64,000 nt of DNA, taken from Branchiostoma floridae. Lineage: Eukaryota; Chordata; Leptocardii; Amphioxiformes; Branchiostomatidae. The DNA is taken from the NCBI RefSeq assembly GCF_000003815.2, contig NC_049982.1, positions 12,606,043-12,670,042 of the forward strand. Reading direction: 5' to 3'. The notes under the pieces are model-generated. The model searched no databases, was not told the DNA's origin, and saw only the letters and a program-made list of their open reading frames with translations. The position numbers and the translations under genes were made by a program. Positions 49,743 to 63,142 of the stretch are shown here, in pieces. Positions within the stretch are counted from its first letter, which is position 1. Every line of letters begins with the position of its first letter.

Positions 49743-52700
49743 AAAGTATTATTTGTCAAGTGTGCAGTCTCTCTCAGCCCCCAGGGAAATAACGAAACCG
49801 CATGGCAAACGTCCAACGTTTGAAATGTCAATTCTGCAAAACACAATAACTTTAGGAACACGCGACCGTAAATACTTACAAGTAAACGTCGCGAAGAACG
49901 CTCGAAAACGTCACGTACTGAAGTATTTCTAGTTTTATTACTTTGTGCGGAGCACGTAGATGATTCCTTTATGGGGCAAGGCAATACTTTAGCTCTGGAA
50001 ACGCTGCGTTCAAACATATATGTGATATCATAGAAAGCTCAACACACTTCCAAAGCTGAATATAGCTGAAAGAGGTCACTGTATTTTCAACTTCAAAACG
50101 CTCAAAAGGCTTACTGCAGAGCATGTAGTCCCGATCAAACAACAGTCGGATGTGTGACTATGGAGCCAAAGATTTTACGACGGAGTTACATATGACATTG
50201 GAGATTGTACAGCGGTGGTATATATGGCATACGACCATATTTGTATTTTCCCGTCAGCAGTCCTCGTGAGGGTTGGAAAAACCGCAAGAGAGGAAGGAAG
50301 TCGTTTGATTGTCGATATGTAACAATTATCTGTCATTTTTCGGGAAACAGCCACTCTGTATGCGTTGCCATGGTGACAAGTCCCTCTGGGTTATCGCGGT
50401 CAAGGGGGACGTCGGTCATTATTACCGCCTGGCTTTTTGGTGGGCGCACAATTATGTTCCGATTGTTACATGATATACTTTCCAATTATGAAAACATATT
50501 GGTATAGACACAACTATACCTACAAAAGTAAGAATTATTCTAGCGCTGTATATTGAAGACATGAGGAGCAGCTTTATTTCCATGTTGGTGTTTCGATGAC
50601 AATGGGAGTCGTGCTTTGGCAATGAACAAAGGCAATCAATAAAAAAAGTCCTAGCTTTGTGACTGACAGTTCACCTTTGATCTTCTTCTCACTTAAGTGA
50701 GTTCACATACTACAGAACAAGATTCTATATACTTACGCGTGTTCAAAGATGTATTAAAGTACGGAGAAACAGTCGAGTTTATCAAAGAAGATACATGTGA
50801 GTGTATTCAATTGCCGCTGTTTACCGACCAATTTGTGCGACATCCAATGCAGACGTCGCGCGAGATGCTACAACTTATCGTCTGCGTTTCCATGGCAACC
50901 GTCCACAGATGCACCCCCCTCCGCATGGCGCTAGTTAGCGCGGGAGAAGCGCCGTTATCCGGCAGTGTGTGTTTGATCATGCATCAAAATTCAATCTGCT
51001 CCGTTTTTCCTGACACCCAGGAGAACATCTGTCTCCTGTAAACAAAAGGACTGACTCACTACCTGACAGTTGTAACCGCCGAGTTTGCAGATCAATTGTG
51101 GTAAAATCACCCGGCAATTCCGCTTCAGCTAATTATGTTAAATAGTACTGAAAATTACAAACTATCCCGGGAAAAAGTCATATTTCATCACGAATAATGA
51201 AATATCAACAAAACAAATGGTGTACAGCCATTGACTGCTTGTATTCGTTTGGGAGTGTTTTTGATTTTAAAAAAAATATTCTAAAGTTTGATTGTCACAT
51301 TATCATTTTTTGCAATTAAACAGAAAAAAGTAAATGAATGACTTTGAAAAACGTACCATTATATGGCGTAAAGTTACTGCAAAGTATAGCAGAAAAGCTA
51401 AAATGCGTACATCCGTAGAAGTCCCCTTTCCTTTTTACACCAACCTTCACCGTAATTCTACTTCTACTTCAATGCAACATAAGTACTACCAAAACATTGA
51501 ACCAAAATTCTGCTTCCCTTTGTTTGATTCTTGGCGTATTTACCGTGGGAAGGTCATTGCCGCAGACCGTCGCTAAGTAGTCATTAGCCGGGTGCCAAAA
51601 AAGGGGACGAACAGATAAATTCCTGCGGTAATCAGGCGAGCGGTTAATGAGAAGGACGTCCATGCAAAACAAAGGGTTCGTCTGCGCGTGCAGACTAGAC
51701 GATCCAGCGAGGTCGGAGCTCGTTAACGAGCGGACGCTTCCCAGACAGATTCGCACAAGGAAGGGGTAAATCACCCGGATGGCGTGATCACCGGACCAGG
51801 GGATGTAACCATGCGCCAGTCAAGTGTTTTGATGGTAGTGTGAACAATCCAGAGAAAGATCGCTGATAAAGAGAGGTGTACTCTTAAAAGCGAAATTATT
51901 TCCCGCCAATGAATAGAGTTAGGAATCTAGGAAATATTTGAAAGTTGATGTACGATGCATGAAATGTATGCAACTACTGAAAGTAATAAATTGTTTGGGA
52001 TTAAGGGGGGCAGATGTAAAGATACAAAAAGTAGACACGCTTTACTTTTCGTTAAAAACATTGTCCTTTAAGGAACCTTGATACGAGTAAAATAAGAATA
52101 ATTTCTTGTTGGATAAAAAAGAATTCCTGATTCTAAATACTACTGTAGAAGTTACAGATACCAACAGCTATAAGAAATTTGAGTTGTGTGATATCGCGAT
52201 CCAACCCGGTAATGTCTACAGCTACCCCAGCACATAAGCAACCATCGCCTGACCACGTTGCTATATAACTATAACTAATAACCTATAAGTATGCCCTGAA
52301 TATGGTAGCGAAAGCAAACGGCGAAAGTATAACCTCTGTGGCAAAGAAAAAGAAGATGCATGGGTAACAGCGCCTATTTCTACACGTCACATTGACATCT
52401 AACAGTGCCCCTATATAACCAATGCACCGAATGTCAATGTAACAAAAATACACTTTGGTAATCACTGCAAAGCCTGTATACTAACAATGTCAACGAAGCC
52501 ATGTGAATGATGAAAGATTTCAGCGTCCGTTTGAGGTACAATACGGACGATCCATCCCAATGACACTGTGATGGCAGGCATGTTCAGCACCAGGGACAGC
52601 ACCGCAGGCCGGCGGCTGGCGGGACCCATCCCACCGCCCGTTTGTTCCACATCTCCCGCGGCCCGGCGCCATTTCCCCACGGTGTTATCACTTTTATTAC

Positions 52701-54765
52701 ATCCACTTCATAATACCCCCTTATCAGCACGGGGAAATGTAAACAAAGGAACTACGGTGCAGTTCATTGTATTGTGATCATGGTGGGAAACAGACGTGGT
52801 ATCTCTCCCCAAGCGGTAGCAGATGATAACACATTGTCTGTTCCGCATGCAGTGAATAGGGTTGGTTTCAGCCCAACTGATGACGATTAGAGCTATCTGT
52901 ACTGGTACTTACAACAATAACTACAGCATTTAGCCGTGTCATTAATATCAATGCGGAGTATGATAGATATGATACGTGTGTAACCGTCATATAACTGGGT
53001 AAATATTGTACAAAATCAAGACACAAATACAACTGATTGAAACAACAAACGGGCCGTACCAACGCATGTACACGCCAGTAATCATCATATGTTTCCACCA
53101 AATAAATTCTTAGGCCTCTCCAACTAGTCTACTACCTTTCGTGGTATAACTCGGTATGATACTCTAACGGTATTTCTTGTATTACCTGAATATTGTTGTC
53201 GGGAAGTGTTTATTTTGTTTGCCGATCAGTTTGCACACTAAGAAAATAGACACTAAGCAGTCATCATGTGAAACGAGAAAAGGAAAGAGATCAACACATT
53301 CCTTTAAATCAATGACACAATATAAACTTTTTGTTAACAGTCGTTCGCAATAGAAGGCTAACACCAAATCTTTACATTTGGAAACGAAAAAAAAAACATA
53401 TTTGCGCGATGATGTAACTGCAATGCACAACGCCACTAATATGTGTCTTTTGAATGGTTTTTCAATCATTGCAATCGTACAAATATGTTGCGCTGTACGG
53501 GTACTGTATAAACCAATTACGAGTGGAGTAACCTCGGAAGAATGGAACACTGGACAGACAGAATTAGAGACGATAAGCCGAGCTGGTGCCGTTATTACTG
53601 TAGTTAATTCCTGGCGAGGTCGGAGGTTGTAGAACAGTTCGACCCCTCCTGTTCTCCGTGCATCCATCTTAGCCGTACTTTCAAGTCACCTTTTGACACG
53701 CACGACTTTCCCATGGCGAGCTCTGATTGTGTTTTAGCGACGCATTGTTCCAATTTGGAAACACGACTTCGGGTTCAAACGCCTGGATTCTTCTTGACGT
53801 CAGTGGGCATTTTTGTAATCCACCAGCGCCTGGCAACTATTTGAAACAAAGCCATAGATTTAAGTCAAAATATTCTAGTTTTGACTTTACTGTTTTTCTG
53901 TAATCGCTTGTTTTAGAGAACAACGTTTTGAAACTGTGTTGTTATAAGGCGCGCGGTCATGCTACCATGTTACCGGGATCTTGATAGGCAATTTTCTAAA
54001 GCGGAGAGTGCTAAGTTAACCATAAATATCGTGATGTCAAGTATCGAATATTCACCAAAACAAAGGTCTGAAATATGGCAGAAATCTGAGATGTGACGGA
54101 CTGGTTGTCTGGTGTCAATGTATGCAGAATCGAACGTGACAAGAAACTGTACAGCAGTTAAATGAACGATTCGGCAAAGGCCAACATATGAAAGGGTATC
54201 TAAATGTAAATATGACATGTAAAGACTACACAAGAACAATTGACTTCACTGACTGAGCATTGAAGTGTATAACGAATACTGAAGCTGTAGAGTGTTTTTT
54301 AAAACGTGGTTATGATCTTATGTCTCAGAATATTTCAGATACCATGAAACAGAATAGACCGGGAGTCACACGTCGCCTTGCAGATGTATGGGACGAAACT
54401 ACGGGGTAAGTATATCTTTTATATTTATGTATTGCTAGACAGCGTATATATGAAAAATCGAAAGAAGCTTAAAATGATTTTTATTCGGTTATTTTGTTCC
54501 GTTCGCAATGCAAAAACCTTCGAAGAAGATTTTGCAACCATATATGTTTGGTTAAGTTACTAACGGTTATAAGATTTACATTGGATGTTGCAACGAATTT
54601 TAATCTCCTGACATCTAAAATAGTTTCATAAACTAAACTATAAATTCCAAAATAAAAGCACAAGTTATGACACTGTTGTAATCATCCAAAAGATTTTTTT
54701 TCAAATCTATCTGTATGTTTTAAGAAGCGACGTCGACATTGCAGTGCCGCCACAAACCTGATTCA

Positions 54766-54983
54766 CAACCATTTTCAGCACACAGTGTCTGCGTTTCCCT
54801 AGTGAAAGTTTCCTCCGAAAATGAAGAAATGTGTTTGTCCACAGCAGTATTGTCCAGTGTGGTTTGGTTCTTGCAGATATTACAGATGGAAAACGATAGC
54901 AACGGAAATGTGTTGCCAGTACTGCGTGTAGAAGGCGCTGATGTCTCTAGTGGTAATGTCGTAGTACCATCCATCTCTAGGAG
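54766..54983 (-). other. Exon-like open stretch, unknown (weak)
   Basis: On the minus strand an open frame is bounded by an acceptor-like GTTTCATCTCCTAG and a donor-like CAG|GTTTGT. The encoded peptide contains ICNICKNQTTLDNTAVDKHI and has no recognisable domain. The opposite strand is also open over the same stretch. This could be a lineage-specific exon or chance, and chance is more likely. Confidence 0.12.
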
Positions 54984-55839
54984 ATGAAACGGTGTATACA
55001 GTGCGGTCTTTTTTGTTGACTCTTAGTTTTATGTTTCTTGGAAGAAGCATAGCAATGGATTTTCTGGAACGCTACCCGTCTTTGTGCCTGGGTTGTTGTG
55101 GATGTTCCCGAGATGACGGGGAAGGTGATGGATCCGTGCGGCGGTGGTGTCTGATCTGACGCGGACACGGCTTCGGAAACAAACCGCCGACATGGAAGGA
55201 AAACACAACGGTAACAACGAAAAAAATATGAAAATGAAGATAGTCACCCGATAACATTGCTCCTGAAAATATAGAAAGTATATACATGCACACCACGATA
55301 GGATGACAATGAAGAAAAAAATGATATCATAGTCTTGTTTACACCAGAAACATCGTTTGTAAATGTAATGGTCTTAATATCCGTCTCTAGCAATCCGTCG
55401 ACGTCGGCGGATATTTTGAGAGTATTGGAAAATTTTCATAAACAGTAGCAGGGAGACATATTAGTGCTCGGCCAGGGGATCCGTAAACCCAGAGAAATAT
55501 TCCTTCTGCCAATGTATGGTGACTTTCTTCGTGACGTGTCGGATTTACCAGAAGAAATACATTCTGCAGCCACCAAACCAATATATAAACACGCACTCCG
55601 TTATTTCTGATCATAAAGCTTTTCCATATAGTTTTCCATTTGATTTGGTCTCAGTTCTGTGTTTATTGCATTTGCACCTCTAAAACGACAACGAAAAAAG
55701 ACGGGGAAAATCATGAAAATCGTCACATTAAGAGCATAAACCTACCCGGTCGTCTATAAAAGCCTGTGAATGATGTTTAGCTTATCGACTCTGGATGTGA
55801 TCGCCGCGTTTGACTCGCTAAACGAGTTATTCGTGTTGT
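54984..55839. other. Gene-free sequence
   Basis: Overlapping frames on the minus strand with no domain. Nothing else recognised. Confidence 0.45.
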
Positions 55840-57010
55840 CCCAAAGGTGTCTAATGGAGACCACTCAACATTTGTTCACCGGCAAATGTTTGTAGAATCA
55901 ATACACGATGCTAACTCGCTCCATAATTCATATAATGATTGGATAAGACCTGGGTATTATCCAGATTTTATAGGGTATCATAAACATAACACTGCGCTAT
56001 GTAATCATGGCGCGGCGGCGCTAGCTGGGGAATTCCCTCACCAGTGGTAGCGGGAAACAGCCAATCCTGGTAAATGGTAGGGTTTGGTATTCCGAGCGTG
56101 TTAGAAGTCTGTTTTCCACTGCTTCTCCTCGTTATTTTGTGTTTTAATCACGGCAGGGAATGCGATTTTATAAATCGAGGGAACGGGTCGTTGCGCCGGT
56201 CAAAAATCGATTATTTTTACGAGTTCGTTAGATGGAAAGATAGATATTCTGGCGCCTGGACCCCTAGACACGGAATTCTTCGCTCTACATCCCTAGAATT
56301 AAACAGTTTTCCTCGCCGTTTTATTGAGCGGTCTTCATTTTTTTCAAAAGAAATAGAGAAGGACATGACAAAATTACAAACCTGGCGCAAACCTCATTAA
56401 AGTTGTAGTCTCATAACGCAGGTTATCGATTTGAAGCCTGCAGAATGCCGATTTTTGGGACACGATGTATGAGTGTTTGCTTCACCTACATGCTGACGAG
56501 CCCTCATTTCGCATGAAGCCTAAGATAAAGCACTGCCGACAGCGACATGACGAATGAGCGGACCTCCAGCGCTGCCCTTTTGTTGAGTTGGCTTTCTCGG
56601 CTCGTTCTTAAGCTCCAAGAAGAGGAACACTTGTTATTCCATGGGCGATTACGGGGGTGCGTTATGTAGGCGATGACAAATGCAGCTGCCTGCCATTTAC
56701 AGTTTACATTCAGGGGGAGGCGAAGGTAAGGCAACAGCGAGCCCTGCTGTTCAAAGTAGCCGCTGCCATTGTCCCAGGCTTGGAAACACATATCAAAATT
56801 TTCCGCCCGCTAAATTGATCGGTTCAGGTGAAGAAGACAACAATAGACAAAACTGGGGGTGCAAGACCGTGTAATTAAAAAATAAGAGCCCCGCCAGTAG
56901 ATGAAAGTGCCGTAATGTCAGCGCGTAATACGGGTCCCTGGTCTTAAGCCTGCTCCGCTCGGACTTCAAGGCTCGCCCCGACAGCTCTTAAGTTCGTAAA
57001 GGGTTCGTCA
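55840..57010. promoter_or_regulatory. Candidate enhancer block
   Basis: The TAATGATTGGATAAG word near 55935 lies beside GGATAA...TTATCC. TGACAAATGCAGCTGCC near 56673-56689 combines a Meis-like TGACA with a CAGCTG E-box. The sequence is GC-balanced and lacks convincing exons; the open frames here have no recognisable domain. Confidence 0.28.
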
Positions 57011-59870
57011 AGATTCTGTACCACTGGTCTGACCTCAATAAAGGTCAAAGTACACACACGTTCATACCCTTTTCGAGGTGTTTCTCAAAAATGGTCGATT
57101 GACTGACCAGTGTAAAGAACAGACGACATTCAGGACCCTGAACATTCAGCAAGGGTAGCAAGCCTGAAGGTGATTGGTCAGATCATTCTGAGATAATGAA
57201 AAAAAGCAGAAGAAAAAAGGTCCAATAGTGAAATTTCCTTCCACCGGTGCCAGTATGTAGCTTTCAGTATAATACTGCTTGAAAGGTACATACTGGAGGA
57301 ACGGTATAACTTTTTAGATGCCCACAGGGAGTTTAGGTGAAATGCATGTATGGTTTTCTGTGTACCCGTTATACATATACAGCGCTATATAAACGCTATA
57401 CGGCTTGCGTACAGACCGTGAACGTTTGTACGAATGAGTCATCGCTGTATATAAATGTCTATGTAGGATGATAACAGCTTTTGTAGGTACGCGCTTCGGT
57501 CGTAGTTCTGAATCACAATAATGAACTAAGTTTGCCGAAAAAGCGACAACAACGGCGCAACAACGATGCAGTGTTTCGGAGTATCTACCACATCTTATCG
57601 GTATCTTAACAATACATGAACATTTTTGGGGGATGAGAACAGCTGCCAGAACAAAGCGAAGGCGTTGAACGATATCAAAGTTTTGGAAACAGATCAACAT
57701 GGCGGCGCACTGCTGGTGCCCCCCTCCCCACTAGCTGGAGGCTACGCGTTCTTAACCAGCTGACGCCCCAACAGGAGTAGTTTAAGTTTTGATGAAGCGT
57801 GAAGAGTTTACCCCGGACATCTGTTCGTACAAGGCGCTGAGTTAATAACAGGTTGTTCCTGCCTTAAGCTTGTGGAATAATCTTTGAAATGTGATACTGT
57901 AGAAAAAACAGATGCACTCCAAAAGTGTTTGGCCATGCTTTCCATCTTTTGTAACAACTGTTTGAACAAAAAAGCGTTTAACTACTAGCATAACACATAT
58001 TCAAGACATATATATGAGATACATATAGACAATTTGGAAGGAAATTATTCTGAGGTAGAGTATTAATGCGTGCGTTACGTTTTAGTGTAAGGCATAAGTT
58101 TTAAGGCCAGAAGTATAGCTTGCCAATGACTGGTTAGGGTCATTTATGTTGGCAATTGTATCTTGTAAAAGGTTTGATCACGGCATTTCAACCTAAACTT
58201 GTAATACGAAAAGCACACCCAAACTGTGCGCAGCTCTTTGTAGACAATATATCTACATGTTCTAGCTGCGACTGAGTCCCAACCCGGGATTACCTCAATT
58301 AGTACCATTTTGCTTTTTACCGAAATTGTTGCTTATTAAATTGACTTTACTGGAATCCCCTTGGGCAAAATTATCCTGAAACGAAGTTGACTCATAAACA
58401 CATTACCTTTACAAAGTTAGGCGTAATTGTGTTGATGTTTAGTGAACTATTTTTTTTGCAATGGCTGAAAGAAAGAAAAAAATGCTGTCATCGTTGTTGA
58501 TGATTTATCAAAGTTTTTCATCTGTTTAATCGTTTGGAAGTCAGATTCCTGCTGTGAGAAAAATTAAGCGAAGGACACTCGGACAGACGACACGCGCCAA
58601 ATGGTACCCAGGTCCACAATATGGGCAATATTCCCAAACCTCCCGGCGGTCTTTGTTCCAGGGGACGACCCATGGATTTACAATTTCTATGAACCAGTGC
58701 TGCAGAATTTAACACCTCATACTTAACCGTCACAGCGCTCTTTCATGTGCATGTGTGGCAAATGCGCATTGTGCAATGTTCTGTTTAGCACATCTTAGAG
58801 GTTATCTTAAATCGGGTGAAACCGGCTTATAGTCCATATTACCGAATTGTAGAAGAGATGGTTTGGACTTAATGTCAGTTACTATTGGACGTGCCCCAAC
58901 ACCGACAAAAACACAAAGAAATCGTTGGAGCAAGCATACACTAATGATGTGCACATTTTCATCTCATTTGAATTAAAATTTCCTCTACAACTCATTGAAT
59001 CTAAACATGGTTTTATCTCTTGGTTTACCAGGGAAGCAGTCAATTGGATACTGAAATGATTCACCTGTTTGGAGACAGAAAATATTTCATCATCCTTTTA
59101 TCAATTATTTGAGACAATTCTTATATGAATGACAACACGATATTAGCAAAACTAAAATCCTACTCTATATATTGCAGCTTTACTAGAAGGAGAACTGCTG
59201 GAAGAATTATTTAACGGATTCCCTTTGAGCGTATAATTAATGTGTTATGTACTTAAGTCGTATTTATAATATGTCATAATATAAGCTACAGCTTTTTCAC
59301 TTCCAAGGAAAATACGCAGGATAAAAGAAAGTGTACAAGTTTCCATTTTGGCTTCGGGCAGAATGCGGTGTGAATAATAGCTGTCTTCTGTTGAAAGCAT
59401 AGTTTTAAATCATACGATGAGAATGCCGTCGATAGTTTTCCTTTTCGTCATGCTTTGGAAAACGAAGAATCAAAAGGCGTAACAAGAGAAGTTCTGTCGT
59501 GATTCTATCCTTAATGTGAGACAAAGACTAGACAAAGCTACGTTATCCGCACAGTTTCAGTGCTGTCAGATTAGGACAATACAGCCTCGTTTGTCGTCAG
59601 GAAAGTTCAAAAGGGTTAAAGAGATCAAGCCTCCTACTAATCCCACCAATCATCGCCAATTCTTCCCCAACTTTTTGTTTTGGGCCGGTCTGTCAGCTTC
59701 GTGGATGGGCGGCTAGTTTGTAGCCGCAAACGAGCAGAACTTGAAAGGAAAGGCTTCTCCAGTTCGGCCGTATCAAAGAGAGCCCGTTCCAACTGATGCT
59801 GAGACCTCCAACCCACAACAAGAGAGTCGGCTCTTTTGAAGAAAGAGAAACTTTTAGAATAGCAAAACAA
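57011..59870. other. Gene-free sequence
   Basis: AT-rich DNA with the 57250 hairpin. The minus frame 57314-57700 has no domain. No RNA gene seen. Confidence 0.5.
57250..57296. repeat. Compact 47-base hairpin
   Basis: CCAGTATGTAGCTTTCA pairs with TGAAAGGTACATACTGG across a 13-base loop with one mismatch. The flanks do not extend the stem. It is shorter than a typical animal pre-miRNA, so a decayed fold-back element or regulatory hairpin is as likely. Confidence 0.55.
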
Positions 59871-59930
59871 TCAATTTGTTCTCATGCAAATTTATGCTAA
59901 TGATTGATCACGTGACGATCTGACAAGCCT
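59871..59930. promoter_or_regulatory. Composite POU / Pbx-Hox / E-box cluster
   Basis: Within 42 bases are ATGCAAAT (59884-59891), TATGCTAAT (59893-59901), TGATTGAT (59901-59908), CACGTG (59909-59914) and TGACA (59921-59925). The words abut or overlap, as in a compact enhancer core. Confidence 0.35.
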
Positions 59931-61879
59931 GCGTTTTACTTGAAATGACGTATGTTCTTTGCAGCTCGCAACGTTAAAAAAGTCCTGTGCATTAGAAAGG
60001 AAGATGAATTGGTAAAAAAAACAGCGACATTTTGTGGTAGGGTTGAACCATACATCACTGAGGATAAAATGATGACTTTTCTTTATAGATTGGGTTTCAG
60101 TCGGTGTTGTGGAGGGTTCCAGCTGGGGCTAGTACGCTTCAAAAGTTTGGTGACACCGATTGAAGGGAAATAATGGAGGCGGCTTCTGTGGTGAAATATC
60201 ACAGAGTCGCTTATTCATCTAATCTCATGGTATGTCGAACAATGTAATGGACACAGATCGGGAAATACAGAGACAAGTACCACAAACATTGTGACATCCA
60301 CAAATAGTCACCACCGGTCACAGCGAAATCAAGAACAAGCACTGCCACCTTTCAGTGAACTTTCAAGCAGCACGTTTGTGTAGCTATCACTTACACCGAT
60401 CTCTCCTCCATATCCACGGACTCTGAGAGGAGATTGTGTGAGTCAGTTTGATACATTGTTGCGTCTGGAACAGTTTGTCAGACTCAGTTGTAAGTAGGCT
60501 GCAGTATCAGGGAGGTCAGGTATGATGGATCCATTGAAATATATGCAGGAAATAAAAAGGACAGACCCGTTATGAATACATGAACAAAGTGTTACTTTTA
60601 CTGACGTATGATTTTTATAGACTACATATGTTTGGTCATCTCTAATTTCGTCTTTGAACTCGATAAACTTCTCTCCAAAGACACTTAACGCACACACTTC
60701 TCAGATCTCAGTTCAGCTCATCAGATACTAGTAGTACTAGTACCCAATAAACATAACGTTCTCTTGAATTCCAAAATGGATTAGAAATATTTTTTTGCAT
60801 CTATTTGTACTTAACACACAGTTAAGTTGCCCAGAATGTTCTATACCAAGACATTCATTGAATTCTATGGTAGTTGTAAAAGTTATACATCTGTACTTTA
60901 TGAATCAGGGTGATGAAGTACAAAAATATTACAGAAGAACATCGGGAGGACGGGAATCGGATAGAGCCAGTGTTACCGAGATGCTGCCTAATGTATTGGT
61001 ACATGTTTCATTATAATATTCACCAGTTTGTTAACCCTGACCATGGTATACTGACTTCGTTTTTGGCATATCATCCTCTTCATAACTGTATGTTTCACGT
61101 GTCAGCAAACTGGAATCTTGCAATATTTATGGCGCTGAATCTTTCCAAACCGTTAGAATTCTCATTCTGAGCGTACACCAGCGTATCTATATCTATAAAT
61201 TGACAGCAAATTACCGTTGATGAATTTTCATAAACAACAGATCATTCGAACTAAGCCTATAGCTTTATTCAGATGGATTTGTGTGATGTCACACGTGCCA
61301 CAAATAAGAACCTGAACTCATAGAATATTACAATAAAAGACATAAAAATTACCACGATATGCCGCCCAATGAGTTGCTTCTGAACCATTTTCTCGTTCCA
61401 ACATGTTGCGTTTATTCGCTTTAAATAAATTCGTTGTTATATGGGAAGAGAAATATGTCGAAACTCAAGGAAATATAACATAAACGAATGTATTTGCATA
61501 GACTTGAAATTTTAGCTCTATACATACACGCATTTGTTGTTTTGTTCGGGAAAGAGGTAAGTAACAAAGTATTATTCACATGAAAGCTTTTTATGAATGA
61601 TTCTATGTTGCCCAACACTGACCTTCCTTTTTTCGATAGGATAATGCGGTTGAGGCCAAATATCTGAGGGCAGAATCACAACCACAATGTCGCTGATTGC
61701 CGGTCCCATGTGGGTTTCCGTTTCCCATTTCCGAACTTTTTTGATAGAAATGTGTGATAGATTGCCCGGAAGGACGAAGGAAACGCCATAATTTCACTAA
61801 AGCAGATAGATACAAGATTATCCCTCACCCCTCAGGTTCAAGGATGGAACCTCTGCTGACTTTCGGAAACCCATAAACA
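59931..61879. other. Gene-free sequence
   Basis: No exon or repeat supportable. A short palindromic ACTAGTAGTACTAGT word lies near 60726-60740. Confidence 0.5.
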
Positions 61880-62180
61880 TCGCCTTGCTCGGGGTCAGGG
61901 AGGAAAAATTCAAATTCAGCGGACCTCCAGGTGATTTGTCAGTCCGTCTGACGTATTGGGGCACCGCAGATCAATTGACGATGATGAACGCGGGCCAGAA
62001 TAACTCTTACTCGGCGCTTTTTCCGACCAGGTTGTCGATTGAATGTGGCCCCGTGATAAATTTGCCCCATTGTTGTTGTCATCGCGATGTGATATCGCGA
62101 GAAATCGATCATCCATGGGGGAGACCTTTGACACCTGCCGTGCACTTTCACTGTGGGCAGATGATGTGGTGGGGAGGGGG
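61880..62180. promoter_or_regulatory. Candidate enhancer block
   Basis: The block combines CAGGTG and TGACACCTG E-box words, CCATTGTTGTTGT (Sox-like), ACCTTTGACA (Tcf-like plus Meis-like) and a CpG-rich inverted repeat TCGCGAT-GTGAT-ATCGCGA (62082-62100). GC-balanced and without exon evidence. Confidence 0.3.
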
Positions 62181-63127
62181 GCAGTGTTAACCGCCAAGGG
62201 GAATGGAGTGCTTCTGATATGAAAATGTTATACTGACAGGTTATCTGGAATAATGCAGAAAGGTTGAATTGATCAATAGTTGGAAATATCATTCAGTGCA
62301 CCTGGGAGGTATATTATTGCGATACATGTAGTTTGTAGTCTTATAATATTATGCCTTTACATAAAAGAGACTACTGGACTTTTTATTGAACGAAAAGCAC
62401 AAATAAAAGTACATGTTCAGGAGAATGAAATACACGAGACACCACCATACCAGGCCATAGGAAAATTCATTTGCAACATTGACCAGAACGGTTACTTTTA
62501 AAGTTACTTTTCCACAGAACATCTAAAACCCCGCCATGAGATGGCAACGGCTAGCGTTTCACAATGTCCCCTAGCGATGCTTAGAAAATAAGCAGGGCGG
62601 CACACATGTAAGTGAGAGTTTTGCCTTTGCATCCCATTCCTTATCTTATAGTGCAGTGTATATGATTGACGACTCAATTACAACATATAAACGTCTTCAG
62701 AGTTTTTTGATGGCTGTAGTTTTTATTGGATGTTTTTGTTGCTCATAACCATGGTCCTCAATACTTTGCCGTGAACGGTAGTCCATGGACTGTTAATCCT
62801 GCAAGAAACGCCTTCAAGAATTCCAAAGACGTTATTATGGTTGGACGCGGTAATAAAATATTTCACCGCAGCATCTTTAGTTGTATTCGGGAGAATAAAA
62901 TCTATCGCGTGTGAGACAGAACACCCGGCATTATTGGATTCATAAAACATAGTTACCACTTCCTGCAGTAGGATAGCTTTGTTGGATGACTTTTGGAACC
63001 TTTGCAAGAAGGTTGTTCAAAGGTTCATGAAGCCGGACCACTGAATTCATGATGGATGTGAGAGACGGAATATAGATATTTGATGGGCTTTGAGCTGGCG
63101 AGGACAAGGATATTAATGCTCGATTAG
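62181..63127. other. Gene-free sequence
   Basis: Both strands are partly open at 62723-63007 without a domain. TTTTTATTGG near 62721-62730 is a Cdx/Hox-like word. No gene recognised. Confidence 0.45.
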
Positions 63128-63142
63128 AGTAGACTCTGTTCA

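Larger units (their letters stand above)
48251..54719. other. Gene-free sequence
   Basis: Mostly AT-rich DNA with two short tandem repeats near 49.5-49.7 kb. The 161-codon minus frame at 53182-53667 and the 114-codon plus frame at 50697-51041 show no domain. 48280-48590 is GC-rich with open frames on both strands but no homology I can name. Confidence 0.5.

Noticed and set aside
53182-53667. 161-codon minus-strand open frame
   Set aside because: Cys/Val-rich translation without a domain; a plus-strand frame overlaps it. Judged chance.
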